A program made the translations under genes and the position numbers. Below are positions 47,995-55,839 of a stretch of DNA of 64,000 nucleotides, one piece after another (position 1 is the stretch's first letter; each line of letters opens with the position of its first letter). Origin of the DNA: Bifidobacterium thermophilum DSM 20210 (GTDB taxonomy: Bacteria > Actinomycetota > Actinomycetes > Actinomycetales > Bifidobacteriaceae); assembly GCA_000771265.1 (NCBI GenBank), contig JDUB01000001.1, positions 1-64,000 of the forward strand, written 5' to 3'. The notes beneath the pieces are model-generated. The model was not told the origin of the DNA and ran no database searches. It saw nothing but the letters and a program-made list of their open reading frames with translations.

Positions 47995-48732
47995 GTGACG
48001 GGCGTGGTAATCAAACAGACCGCGGGGCACGACAATCTTGGCGATCTCGCCCCGGTGTTCGCGCATCTCAACGACGACGTGCTGTTCGGCGAGGTGTGGA
48101 GCCGCGAGGATTCACTGTCGCTGCACAACCGCAGCATGGTCACATGCGCAGCGTTGATGGCGCAGGGGCTGTTCCCACAACTGGAATCCCATATCGCGCT
48201 GGCCAAGAAGAACGGCGTGACCCGCGACGAGATGGTGGAGATCGTCACCCAGCTCGCGTTTTATGCAGGCTGGCCGAAGGCGTGGATCGCGTTCGGTATC
48301 GTGCGCAAGGTCTACGGCGACGATGCCACCGAACCGGCGCCCGTGCATGGTCCCTTCGAGTTGGGTGAGCCGGCTGACGGGCCGAATTTCACCGGTCATG
48401 CCTGGCTGCAGATGCTCGGCGGTCTGCCGGCTGTGGGCGCGGGCAATGTGACCTTCGACCGCGGATGCTACAACCGCTGGCATACGCACCCCAAGGGGCA
48501 GATTCTGCTGGTCACCGCCGGTCACGGCTGGGAGCAGCAGGAGGGGCAGCCGCCCCACGAACTGCACGCCGGCGATGTAGTGGTCTGCCCGCCGAACGTG
48601 CGTCATTGGCATGGGGCTGCGGCGGATTCCACGCTTACTCATATCGCCATCACGCCGACCGGCGAAGACGGGTCGGTCGTCGATTGGCAGGAGTTTCTTG
48701 ACCAGACCGAGTACGACAAGCTCAACGCGTGA
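47995..48732 (+). CDS. Carboxymuconolactone decarboxylase-like / cupin protein
   Basis: The product is 245 residues in two domains. The first (about 1-125) is an alkylhydroperoxidase/CMD-type helical domain (LNDDVLFGEVWSRED, MVEIVTQLAFYAGWPKAW), although the redox CxxC of AhpD is not present. The second (about 140-240) is a cupin with HTHPKGQILLVTAG and a later NVRHWHGA, giving plausible metal ligands. The reaction is unknown; proteins of this build often sit beside oxidoreductases. I chose GTG 47995 behind AGGAAGG over ATG 47878, whose extra 39 codons are low complexity and begin only about 14 bases after the expected transcription start. Confidence 0.75.
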   Translation: MTGVVIKQTAGHDNLGDLAPVFAHLNDDVLFGEVWSREDSLSLHNRSMVTCAALMAQGLFPQLESHIALAKKNGVTRDEMVEIVTQLAFYAGWPKAWIAFGIVRKVYGDDATEPAPVHGPFELGEPADGPNFTGHAWLQMLGGLPAVGAGNVTFDRGCYNRWHTHPKGQILLVTAGHGWEQQEGQPPHELHAGDVVVCPPNVRHWHGAAADSTLTHIAITPTGEDGSVVDWQEFLDQTEYDKLNA

Positions 48733-48831
48733 TGTATGCCGCGTGACGCGTGAGCCGTCCGCCGGTCTGCCGCTGGCCGGCACCGATACATCATCCAACC
48801 CAGTGCAATACCCCAATACAAAGGAGCAACC

Positions 48832-49923
48832 ATGAAGTCAACCATCTATTACGGACCGCACGATGTGCGCGTCGAAGAACGCCCGATTCCTACTATCAAG
48901 AACCCGGGCGACCTGATTATCCGCGTCGTGCGCACCTGCGTGTGCGGATCCGATCTATGGCCATACCGCAGCCAGGATGCTAACTCCGCCGGAACGCCGA
49001 TCGGTCATGAATCCATCGGCGTCGTGACCGAAATCGGCGCCGACGTGACCGCAGCCAAGCCCGGCGACTTCGTCATCGTGCCGTTCCCCATCAGCTGCGG
49101 CGAATGTGCGGCGTGCAAGGCCGGATTCGAGTCCAGCTGCCTGAACGGCGGCTACTTCGGCGCCGCCGAGGACGAGGGCTGCCAGAGCGAATACTTGCAT
49201 GTTCCGCACGCCAACGGAACCATTGTCAACGTGTCCGAGGCGCTCGCGGCGGGCGGCATCCCCGGCGCGCCCGCCAGTCCGAAGGACTTCACCGACGAGA
49301 TGCTCGCCGATTTGCTGACCCTCTCCGACGTGATGGGCACCGGCTACCATGCGGCTGTCAGCGCCGAAGTCAAGCCCGGATACACCGCCGTCGTGTTCGG
49401 TGACGGTGCGGTGGGTCTGTGCGGCGTGTTGTCTGCGAAATTGCTGGGCGCCACCCGCATCATTGCCATGAGCCGTCACGAGGATCGCGCCGCCATCGCC
49501 CGCGAATTCGGTGCCACCGACATCGTGCCTGAGCGTGATGACGCGGCCGTCGCGCGTGTCATGGAGCTTACGGGCTCCGGTGCTGATGCCGTGCTCGAAT
49601 GCGTCGGTTCCGCCCAGTCGTTCAACACCGCGTTGCGCGTCGGCCGTCCGGGTGCCGTCATCGGCCGCGTGGGTCTGCCCCACGGCGTGCAGATCCCGGC
49701 GGATGCCACCTTCTACCGCAATATCGGGATCAAGGGCGGCCCGGCCCCTGTGCGCACCTACGCCCGTCAGCGTCTGCTGCGCGAAGTACTCGCCGGCAAC
49801 GTTCATCCGGGACGCGTCTTCACCAAGACGTACACCCTGGACGAGGTGCCGCAGGCTTACGCCGACATGGATGCGCGCCGCGTGATCAAGGCGTTGGTGA
49901 AGGTGTCCGAAGTCGAAGGCTGA
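48832..49923 (+). CDS. Zinc-dependent alcohol dehydrogenase
   Basis: This 363-residue medium-chain dehydrogenase uses NAD(P). The catalytic zinc site is visible as CVCGSDLWPYR and GHESIGVV; the structural zinc site as CGECAACKAGFESSC (four Cys, about residues 86-102); and the cofactor site as VFGDGAVGLCGVLSAK near residue 188. An AAAGGAG site precedes the ATG. It is co-transcribed with the cupin gene and merR behind the MerR-type promoter, suggesting a role in handling reactive aldehydes or related stress, though the substrate is unknown. Confidence 0.88.
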   Translation: MKSTIYYGPHDVRVEERPIPTIKNPGDLIIRVVRTCVCGSDLWPYRSQDANSAGTPIGHESIGVVTEIGADVTAAKPGDFVIVPFPISCGECAACKAGFESSCLNGGYFGAAEDEGCQSEYLHVPHANGTIVNVSEALAAGGIPGAPASPKDFTDEMLADLLTLSDVMGTGYHAAVSAEVKPGYTAVVFGDGAVGLCGVLSAKLLGATRIIAMSRHEDRAAIAREFGATDIVPERDDAAVARVMELTGSGADAVLECVGSAQSFNTALRVGRPGAVIGRVGLPHGVQIPADATFYRNIGIKGGPAPVRTYARQRLLREVLAGNVHPGRVFTKTYTLDEVPQAYADMDARRVIKALVKVSEVEG

Positions 49924-50011
49924 CGCCGAACCGTGCCATTGCCGTTCTGCCGCTCCGGGGTTCCGTCCGGGGCGGCAGATGCGTGTACGTACTACTGGAA
50001 AGGAGTCGCTG

Positions 50012-50458
50012 ATGGCGACATACACCATCGGCCAGATGGCGAAGAAACTCGGGGTATCCACCTCGACGCTGCGCTACTACGACAGCGAAGGGCTGCTGCC
50101 GTTCGTGGGGCGGACCAGCGGCGGGACGCGCGTGTTTCGCGATGAGGACATGCCGATGATCAACATCATCGGCTGCCTGAAAGCAGGTGGAATGTCGATC
50201 AAGGACATCAAACGCTATGTCGACCTGTGCGGCGAAGGCGATGCGACCATCGAACGCCGACTTGATATGATTCGCAACCAGCGCGAAGCCGTGATGGATA
50301 AAATGCGTGAGTTGCAAGACAACCTCGACGCGCTCGACTACAAGCTGTGGTATTACCAGACGGCCGACCGGCTGGGGTCGTGCGAGCAGGTCGACGCGCT
50401 GCCTGATGACGAGCTGAGCCCCAAGATGCGCGCGGTGCGGCATCGGCTGAGTCACTGA
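50012..50458 (+). CDS. MerR-family transcriptional regulator
   Basis: The product is 148 residues. The winged helix is at residues 3-70 (YTIGQMAKKLGVSTSTLRYYDSEGLLPFVGRTSGGTRVFRDEDM), then a long dimerisation helix with REAVMDKMRELQDNLDALDYKLWYY. The C-terminal tail is short and lacks the metal-binding Cys of MerR/CueR; a single Cys (about 71) in GCLKAGGMS and one at CGEG might sense electrophiles, as in AdhR/NmlR-like regulators. It ends the operon whose promoter carries a MerR-type dyad, so autoregulation with activation of the dehydrogenase is likely. AAAGGAG precedes the ATG. Confidence 0.88.
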   Translation: MATYTIGQMAKKLGVSTSTLRYYDSEGLLPFVGRTSGGTRVFRDEDMPMINIIGCLKAGGMSIKDIKRYVDLCGEGDATIERRLDMIRNQREAVMDKMRELQDNLDALDYKLWYYQTADRLGSCEQVDALPDDELSPKMRAVRHRLSH

Positions 50459-50482
50459 GATACTGTTGAAATCATTGGGTTT

Positions 50483-50520
50483 TGTGTTGTGTTGTGTTGT
50501 GTTGTGTTGTGTTGTGTTGT
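50483..50520. repeat. Pentanucleotide microsatellite (GTGTT)7
   Basis: Seven uninterrupted GTGTT units (50484-50518) lie 25 bases after the merR stop, in the gap before the toxin-antitoxin genes. Perfect short repeats of this kind are prone to length changes. Confidence 0.9.
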
Positions 50521-50599
50521 GCTGTGCCCGCTTGATGCGGATTCTGGCCTGTGCGCGGGTCGTAATGAATGTGGGAGTTTGCGTCGTAGAAGCATGTAA

Positions 50600-50875
50600 C
50601 CGAATAATCTCCCGTTATCTCCCGCCCCTCGTGGGAGATTGGCCGCGAATCGGCGGTTCGGCAGAAAAGTCCCGGATTGCAGCGGGAGTTTATCGCTAAT
50701 GCGCCAATCTGGCGCTGTTCTCCCCAAACCTGACTCGTGACCAATATTCAAGAATCACGAAATTCCAACGTTCACCTTGGGAGATTATCCGCATGAACGC
50801 GTGATTCCCGCAAACTCCCGCGCCGCGCGCGGGAGATCGGCGCCCGATAGACCGGTTCACGCTAAACTCCCGTCC
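50600..50875. repeat. Cluster of TCTCCC / GGGAGA inverted repeats
   Basis: The motif occurs at least eight times in both orientations. Clear hairpins are ATCTCCC (50617-50623) with GGGAGAT (50633-50639), TCCCG with CGGGA (about 50670-50687), and CTCCCGCGC (50815-50823) with GCGCGGGAG (50827-50835). A last AAACTCCCG is near 50864. No gene is visible in 50459-51093. Confidence 0.6.
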
Positions 50876-51093
50876 GCCGGTGACAGTACTGCTGTGAGGA
50901 GCCCGCCAATATTGAAATGCCCTATACCGCGGTTCTTCCGTCGTGTTTCCCGACGAAGCCAGCTGATAGCTAAGTGAGTCCGGCATCCAGCGGGTCGCAT
51001 CTCGACGGACACTCCGCGCAACGCGCCCATCGGTGTGGGTGTGGAATTGCCGAGTTCGCCGAATCAAGACCATCGCATGACAGATACATGCTA

Positions 51094-51122
51094 TTGGGGA
51101 AATATCAATATGATGGTATAAT
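51094..51122 (+). promoter_or_regulatory. Promoter of the brnT-brnA pair
   Basis: TTGGGG (51094-51099), a 17-bp spacer and a perfect TATAAT (51117-51122) form a strong promoter with transcription starting near 51129. In this family the antitoxin usually represses this promoter. Confidence 0.7.
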
Positions 51123-51171
51123 AATGTCAAATCAACGTCGAAACGATGGCAAGCTGAGTGTGGGGGTGGTA

Positions 51172-51444
51172 GTGGAATTTGAATATGACCCAGCAAAAAG
51201 CGCGAAAAACCTTGCGAAACACGGTATCGACTTTGAACAAGCCCAGCCGATGCGGAGTGGCGGGAAAACGGTTTCGTTGGTATCGAAGCATGCCGGGAAT
51301 GACGACGTCCGGTACCTCGTGCTGGGCATGATTGCCGGGAAGCATTGGGCGGCGATAACCACGAAGCGTGGGAACCGCATCCGGTTGATTTCGGTCAGAC
51401 GGTCACGAAAAGACGAGGAGCGATATTATGACCAATGCGAATAA
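51172..51444 (+). CDS. brnT: BrnT-family toxin
   Basis: BrnT toxins are small RNases of type II toxin-antitoxin systems. This one is about 90 residues: VEFEYDPAKSAKNLAKHGIDFEQA is the family's N-terminal block, and RYLVLGMIAGKHWAAI with RLISVRRSRKDEERYY the C-terminal one. An in-frame ATG at 51124 would add 16 residues but lies before the expected transcription start, so I prefer GTG 51172 (or GTG 51166). It overlaps brnA by 17 bases, the normal toxin-first order for this family. Confidence 0.85.
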   Translation: MEFEYDPAKSAKNLAKHGIDFEQAQPMRSGGKTVSLVSKHAGNDDVRYLVLGMIAGKHWAAITTKRGNRIRLISVRRSRKDEERYYDQCE

Positions 51445-51712
51445 CAGCCAGTCGCTTGATGCACAACAGCTGGAACAGCGATTCGATGACGGCGAGGAAG
51501 TGCTCGGGTGCTTTGATCTGGACCATCCTGTCGTCGAACACCATCCGGTCGTTCAGAAGCGTATTACCTTGACCATGCCTGACTGGATTGTCGAGGGACT
51601 GGACGAAGAGGCCGAAGAGTTGGCCATCAGCCGCAATGCAGTAGTGAATACTTGGCTCGCTGAGCGGATTCGCGCATCGCGTGCGCACAGCCAATCCGCG
51701 GTGCGGGCGTGA
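51428..51712 (+). CDS. brnA: BrnA-family antitoxin
   Basis: The product is 94 residues. The N-terminal half is acidic and probably wraps the toxin; the C-terminal half is a ribbon-helix-helix DNA-binding domain (KRITLTMPDWIVEGLDEEAEELAISRNAVVNTWLAERI), so the protein should neutralise BrnT and repress the promoter at 51094. GACGAGGAG upstream inside brnT is a good ribosome binding site. Confidence 0.85.
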   Translation: MTNANNSQSLDAQQLEQRFDDGEEVLGCFDLDHPVVEHHPVVQKRITLTMPDWIVEGLDEEAEELAISRNAVVNTWLAERIRASRAHSQSAVRA

Positions 51713-51775
51713 CGGATTCCAGTGTGGGCTGGTTGTGTGAACGGATACAGACGTGGCACGGCGAACCAGATCGGA

Positions 51776-52522
51776 TCAGCCGGCGGCGGACAACCGCACA
51801 TATCCGGTTGCTTTGAGCGTGAATCGGATTCGCGATGCTGCGAAGAGATCAACCGCGTGTTCGACTATCCTGCCTTTGGTGTCGGATGCGTCGCGGCGGA
51901 TGCGCACAACCGGCGAGCCTGTCGGAATATCCAGCAACGCCGCATGCTCGTCGGATGCTTCGAAGGTTTCCAGCGTTTCCTCGGCGTCGGATACATCTAC
52001 GTCATACCACGTGCTCAACGTACCGTACAGGGATGTGCCGAAATCGGGATAGGACAAGAGGTCGGGGAATAATGCCGCTGGCAGCGTGCTTTGCTCCAAG
52101 GACAGCGGCGTGCCATCCAGTCGTCTCAACCGGCTCATGCGGTAAATCGGGTCTCCCATCTGCAAACCGAGATGACGCGCGTCGCTTGGGCCACAGATAG
52201 TAAGTGTCGCGCTCAGCACGGTCGTATCCAGCGTGAAGCCTTGTCTTCTTGCGATATCGGGCAATGATTCGATGGTATCGATATTCCGCACGATTTTGCC
52301 ATCTGAAACGACGATGCCGCCGGCCCGGCCGATGAGACGGACGATTTCGTGATTGCGCTCCATGGTGTCGAGCGCCGCTCGCAGCGTCGATCTCGTGACG
52401 TTCAGTCGTTGCGCAAGTGCGCGTTCGGTGCCGATTCTTTCGCCGGCGGTCAGTTGATTGGTCCTGATGATCGTGCGTATCCGCCGGATGGTTTCCGCGT
52501 GTTCCTCTCGTGGTGCTTCCAT
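51776..52522 (-). CDS. GntR/HutC-family regulator with UTRA domain
   Basis: The product is 248 residues. The winged helix-turn-helix is at residues 8-72 (HAETIRRIRTIIRTNQLTAGERIGTERALAQRLNVTRSTLRAALDTMERN). The UTRA effector domain covers about 90-242 (SLPDIARRQGFTLDTTVLSATL, then GDPIYRMSRLRRLDGTPLSLEQSTLP). UTRA domains bind small metabolites, often sugars, histidine-related compounds or phosphonates. Its place beside the phospho-lyase cluster makes it the likely pathway regulator, probably sensing the amine substrate or a phosphorylated intermediate. A candidate operator lies just upstream at 52587-52598. Confidence 0.88.
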   Translation of the reverse strand: MEAPREEHAETIRRIRTIIRTNQLTAGERIGTERALAQRLNVTRSTLRAALDTMERNHEIVRLIGRAGGIVVSDGKIVRNIDTIESLPDIARRQGFTLDTTVLSATLTICGPSDARHLGLQMGDPIYRMSRLRRLDGTPLSLEQSTLPAALFPDLLSYPDFGTSLYGTLSTWYDVDVSDAEETLETFEASDEHAALLDIPTGSPVVRIRRDASDTKGRIVEHAVDLFAASRIRFTLKATGYVRLSAAG

Positions 52523-52586
52523 ATCGATCTTCCCGATGGTTGTGCTTGCGCAAACACTATCAGGCGATTATGTTGTGATGATTACG

Positions 52587-52598
52587 GTTGCATACAAC
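52587..52598. promoter_or_regulatory. Candidate GntR operator, copy 1
   Basis: GTTGCATACAAC matches GTTGCTGACAAC at 54138-54149 in ten of twelve positions (GTTGCnnACAAC). It lies 65 bases upstream of the gntR start, consistent with autoregulation. Confidence 0.45.
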
Positions 52599-52599
52599 A

Positions 52600-52635
52600 A
52601 TGCCCGGCCCCGTGAGTGGTTGCGGGTCCGGGCAT
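52600..52635 (-). terminator. Terminator of the phospho-lyase gene
   Basis: ATGCCCGG and CCGGGCAT arms with an inner CCCG/CGGG pairing lie downstream of the minus-strand gene ending at 52742, followed by TGTTGTATG. Confidence 0.6.
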
Positions 52636-52741
52636 CGTCGATGGATTTCGCGAGACCGGACTGGCCGGTTCCCGCGTTCGGGCACGCGAGCTACCGTGCG
52701 TACCCGACGATTCTGTGCTGGCTACAGCTTGCTACGGCTGG

Positions 52742-54106
52742 CTACAGTTTGAGTGTCGCCAGCGTCTTGGTGAACGCGTCCATGAACCAGTCCACATCAT
52801 CCTCGCTGAACACCAGCGGCGGGCGCAGTTTCAAGATGTTGCCGTACCGTCCGCACACCGAGGTGAGTACATGGTTGCCGCGCAGGGTTTCCAGGATATC
52901 CAGCGCTGCCTGCTGATCAGGGTCTTTCGTGCCGGGCTTGACGATTTCACAGCCGATGTACAGTCCTGCCCCTCGCACATCGCCGATGCACGGGTGTGCA
53001 TCCTGAAGCGAGGCGACGGCCTTCTTGAAAATCGCGCCGACCCGCTTGGCGTTGCCCATCGTGTCCTCGTCACGCATCACGTCGAGTGTAGCCTGCGCCG
53101 CGGCCATGCATACCGGATTGCCGCCGAAGGTGTTGAAATACGGGATCGAGCCGGCGAACGGTTCAAGCACCTCGTGGCGTGCCGCCATGAGCGAGGTCGG
53201 CAGACCGTTGGCCATCGGCTTGCCGGAAGTCACCAGATCAGGCACGATGCCTTGACGTTCGAAGCCCCAGAAGGCATCACCGGTTCTGGTGAAACCAGGC
53301 TGGACCTCATCGGCGATCCACACGCCGCCAAGCTCATGTACCGTGTCGATGACCGGTTGGAGATAGCCGACCGGGTCCGGGTACACGCCGTCGGAGGAGA
53401 AGATCGAATCGGCGAGGAACGCAGCGAATTTCACGCCGTGACGTTCCATATCGGCCACCGCCTTGCGTACCTCGGCGGACATCCATGCGCCGAAGGCTTC
53501 AGCGCTGCATGATTCAGCCGGCTTGCCGTCGATTTCGAGACGATAGGTGTCCGGGGTGGGGACCATGCGCATCTTCAAACCGAGCGTCTGGGCGGTGCCG
53601 AGAGCGGGGGAGAGTTTCGACGTCAACGCCGAATTGCCGTGATACGCCTCGTGTGTGACAATAACCCCTTCTCCGCCGGTGTACGCCTGAGCGACACGCA
53701 CCGCAAGATCGTTCGCCTCTGATCCGGTGCATTGGAACATGATTCGGTCGATTGGCCCGGGCATGGTGGACAGGATATCCTGCGCGTAATTGAGGATGTT
53801 CTCATGCAGATAGCGGGTGTGCGTGTTCAGTAGGGATGCCTGGCGCGTAATCGCTTCGACGACCCGCGGATGGCAGTGCCCCACAGAGGCGACGTTGTTG
53901 TAGACGTCTAGGTACTCCACGCCGTCGGCATCCCACAGGTGGGAGCCGCGACCCTTGACCAGATGCACCGGATTGCGGTAGAAGAGCCGGTACGCGGGGC
54001 CTAATACCTCACGTTCCTCGGTGAGCTTGCGCGTCTCGGGGTCCAGCGCGGCCGCCATTTCCGGGCGGAAACTATTGGTGTCCATGATCGTCGAACGGGT
54101 TGCCAT
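52742..54106 (-). CDS. Class-III PLP enzyme, phospho-lyase type
   Basis: The product is 454 residues of the class-III aminotransferase fold. PLP contacts are TGSEANDLA (about 150), HEAYHGNS, IADEVQPG with the cofactor Asp (about 266), and TSGKPMANG with Schiff-base Lys296. Several blocks, YLDVYNNVASVGHCHPRVVEAI, LLNTHTRYLHENILNYAQ, PTPDTYR and FNTFGGNPVCMAA, are characteristic (from memory of the family) of the ethanolamine-phosphate / phosphohydroxylysine phospho-lyases (ETNPPL/PHYKPL). Those enzymes eliminate phosphate and ammonia from a phosphorylated amino alcohol. The start ATG 54106 follows GGAAGAAGGA. Ordinary transamination cannot be excluded. Confidence 0.85.
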   Translation of the reverse strand: MATRSTIMDTNSFRPEMAAALDPETRKLTEEREVLGPAYRLFYRNPVHLVKGRGSHLWDADGVEYLDVYNNVASVGHCHPRVVEAITRQASLLNTHTRYLHENILNYAQDILSTMPGPIDRIMFQCTGSEANDLAVRVAQAYTGGEGVIVTHEAYHGNSALTSKLSPALGTAQTLGLKMRMVPTPDTYRLEIDGKPAESCSAEAFGAWMSAEVRKAVADMERHGVKFAAFLADSIFSSDGVYPDPVGYLQPVIDTVHELGGVWIADEVQPGFTRTGDAFWGFERQGIVPDLVTSGKPMANGLPTSLMAARHEVLEPFAGSIPYFNTFGGNPVCMAAAQATLDVMRDEDTMGNAKRVGAIFKKAVASLQDAHPCIGDVRGAGLYIGCEIVKPGTKDPDQQAALDILETLRGNHVLTSVCGRYGNILKLRPPLVFSEDDVDWFMDAFTKTLATLKL

Positions 54107-54450
54107 GGTGTCCTTCTTCCTGTTGTTTGCGGAAGGTGTTGCTGACAACTGCAAATATAGAGAAACACGCAAATGGCTTGCCGCCCGCCGATTACCGCGA
54201 TGTAACAAAACATGGGATCCAGGTAAATGGCTGTGGCTCGGGTACCTGGCTTTTCGCATACCGGTCCGAGAGTCCCGTGACTTTTGCGGACGCCATGAAA
54301 TATGCCATTAACACAGCCACGGATTTTCTAACTGTTCCGTAACAGATTCTCGGGGTGCCGTCGTGCGCCCGAATCCAATAATGTCAGGTAAATCCTTGGT
54401 ACGACAGGCACGCAGGCATGCTTGCCGCCAATCATGTGAAGGAGGATGTC
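54107..54450. promoter_or_regulatory. Divergent promoter region of the amino-alcohol cluster
   Basis: This 344-base gap separates the phospho-lyase gene (minus) from the amidase operon (plus). It contains GTTGCTGACAAC (54138-54149), shared with the region upstream of gntR, and a second palindrome, CTGTT-CCGT-AACAG (54332-54345). It is AT-richer than its neighbours. I see no clear paired -35/-10. Confidence 0.5.
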
Positions 54451-55839
54451 ATGTTCACCGTTGCCCAGTATCGTGCGGCATATCTCAATGGCAAGCTCAA
54501 GCCCAGCGATGTCATCTCCGGGCACCTGCGGTATGCGCATACGGTTGCGGACCGTGTGAATGCGATCAGCGCATACCGTGAGACCGCCGTGGAACAGGCG
54601 AAGGCGAGTGATTCCCGGTATGCATCCGGCAAACCCAAGGGGCCGCTTGACGGGGTGCCGGTCATCGTGAAGGACAGTTACCATGTGGCCGGGCTGCCCA
54701 GGTGGCATGGAAGTGCCATCCATGATGGCGATCCCGTCTCCTCGGCGTCTTCCGAACCGGTGATGCGGCTCGAGGAAGCCGGAGCAATCATCGTTGCGAA
54801 GGGCACGATGCCGGATATGGGCATGCTGGCCAGTGGCATCAGTTCGCAGTTCGGCATTGTGCGCGACCCGTGGAACACCGAGTTGAGTCCGGGAGGCTCG
54901 AGTTCCGGTGTCGGGGCCGCATTGGCGTGCGGCCTTGCCGCGTTCGGACTGGGAACCGACATCGCGGGTTCGGTCAGGTTGCCTGCCGCGCATTGCGGTC
55001 TTGCAGCCATCAAGCCCACGCAAGGGAGGATTGCGTATTCGCCTGCGAGCGTCATGCGGTCTTCCGGTGTGCTTGCCCGCACGGTTGCCGATGTCATCGA
55101 GGGCCTGTCCGTGGTCGGTCAGCAGGCGGACAGCGACCCGTGGTGCCTGCCCGGTGCCTTCGCTGCGGTTCCGGAGCAATCGGTGCTGGCGAAAACGCCT
55201 CGCGTCGGCGTGCTGCTGGACATGGGATATGGCCTGTCTCCTCAGCGCGCTGTGGCGGAAGCGGTAGAACGCGCGGCAAAGCGGCTCGAATGCTACGGAT
55301 GCATTGTCAAGCCGTTGCGATTGCACTTGACCGACGCCGATTACGACAACGCCGATCGGGTGTTCAAAGCCCACGCCGCCGCGGAAATTCGTGCATCCCG
55401 CCACCCGCAGGCTGTTCTGGATTTGGTCGCCGATTGGGTCAAAGAAGCAGACACACTGTCCATGGCTGATTACGAGGACGCAATGAACGGCCTGCTCACC
55501 ACTGTTGCAGCCATCGAACGCGAACTTCAAGGATTCGACTATCTGATTAGTCCTGTCATTCCGGTTACCGGGTTTCCCGCGGACAGTCCGGGGCCTGGAG
55601 ACGAACGCGAACTGCTCCATCACACGCAGTTCACGGCCTGGTGGAACCAGACCACACGGCCGGCGGCGGTGTATTGCGAGGCGATGGATGATGCCACGCA
55701 TCTGCCGGTTGATGTGCAGGTGATTGGCCGCAGGTTCGATGACGCCGGAGTGTTGGCGCTCGCCGGATTCTTGGAACGGACTCGCGGCTTCGATATGCAG
55801 TTCCCGTCTTTCGAGGGGGTGCCCGATGACCATGAATGA
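54451..55839 (+). CDS. Amidase-signature hydrolase
   Basis: This 462-residue amidase-signature enzyme hydrolyses an amide bond. The Ser-cisSer-Lys triad is Lys74 (VKDSYHVAG), Ser150 (SPGGSSSGVGAALACG) and Ser174 (GTDIAGSVRLPAAHCG). The 24-residue gap between the two serines equals that of fatty acid amide hydrolase; I see no GatA-specific features. In this cluster it could release an amino alcohol from an N-acyl precursor such as an N-acylethanolamine. There is no signal peptide, so it is cytoplasmic. AAGGAGG at good spacing fixes the ATG at 54451. The next gene overlaps its end by 14 bases. Confidence 0.87.
   Translation: MFTVAQYRAAYLNGKLKPSDVISGHLRYAHTVADRVNAISAYRETAVEQAKASDSRYASGKPKGPLDGVPVIVKDSYHVAGLPRWHGSAIHDGDPVSSASSEPVMRLEEAGAIIVAKGTMPDMGMLASGISSQFGIVRDPWNTELSPGGSSSGVGAALACGLAAFGLGTDIAGSVRLPAAHCGLAAIKPTQGRIAYSPASVMRSSGVLARTVADVIEGLSVVGQQADSDPWCLPGAFAAVPEQSVLAKTPRVGVLLDMGYGLSPQRAVAEAVERAAKRLECYGCIVKPLRLHLTDADYDNADRVFKAHAAAEIRASRHPQAVLDLVADWVKEADTLSMADYEDAMNGLLTTVAAIERELQGFDYLISPVIPVTGFPADSPGPGDERELLHHTQFTAWWNQTTRPAAVYCEAMDDATHLPVDVQVIGRRFDDAGVLALAGFLERTRGFDMQFPSFEGVPDDHE

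Noticed and set aside
51124-51171. ATG 51124 as the brnT start
   Set aside because: It immediately follows the TATAAT at 51117-51122, so it would lie before the expected transcription start.
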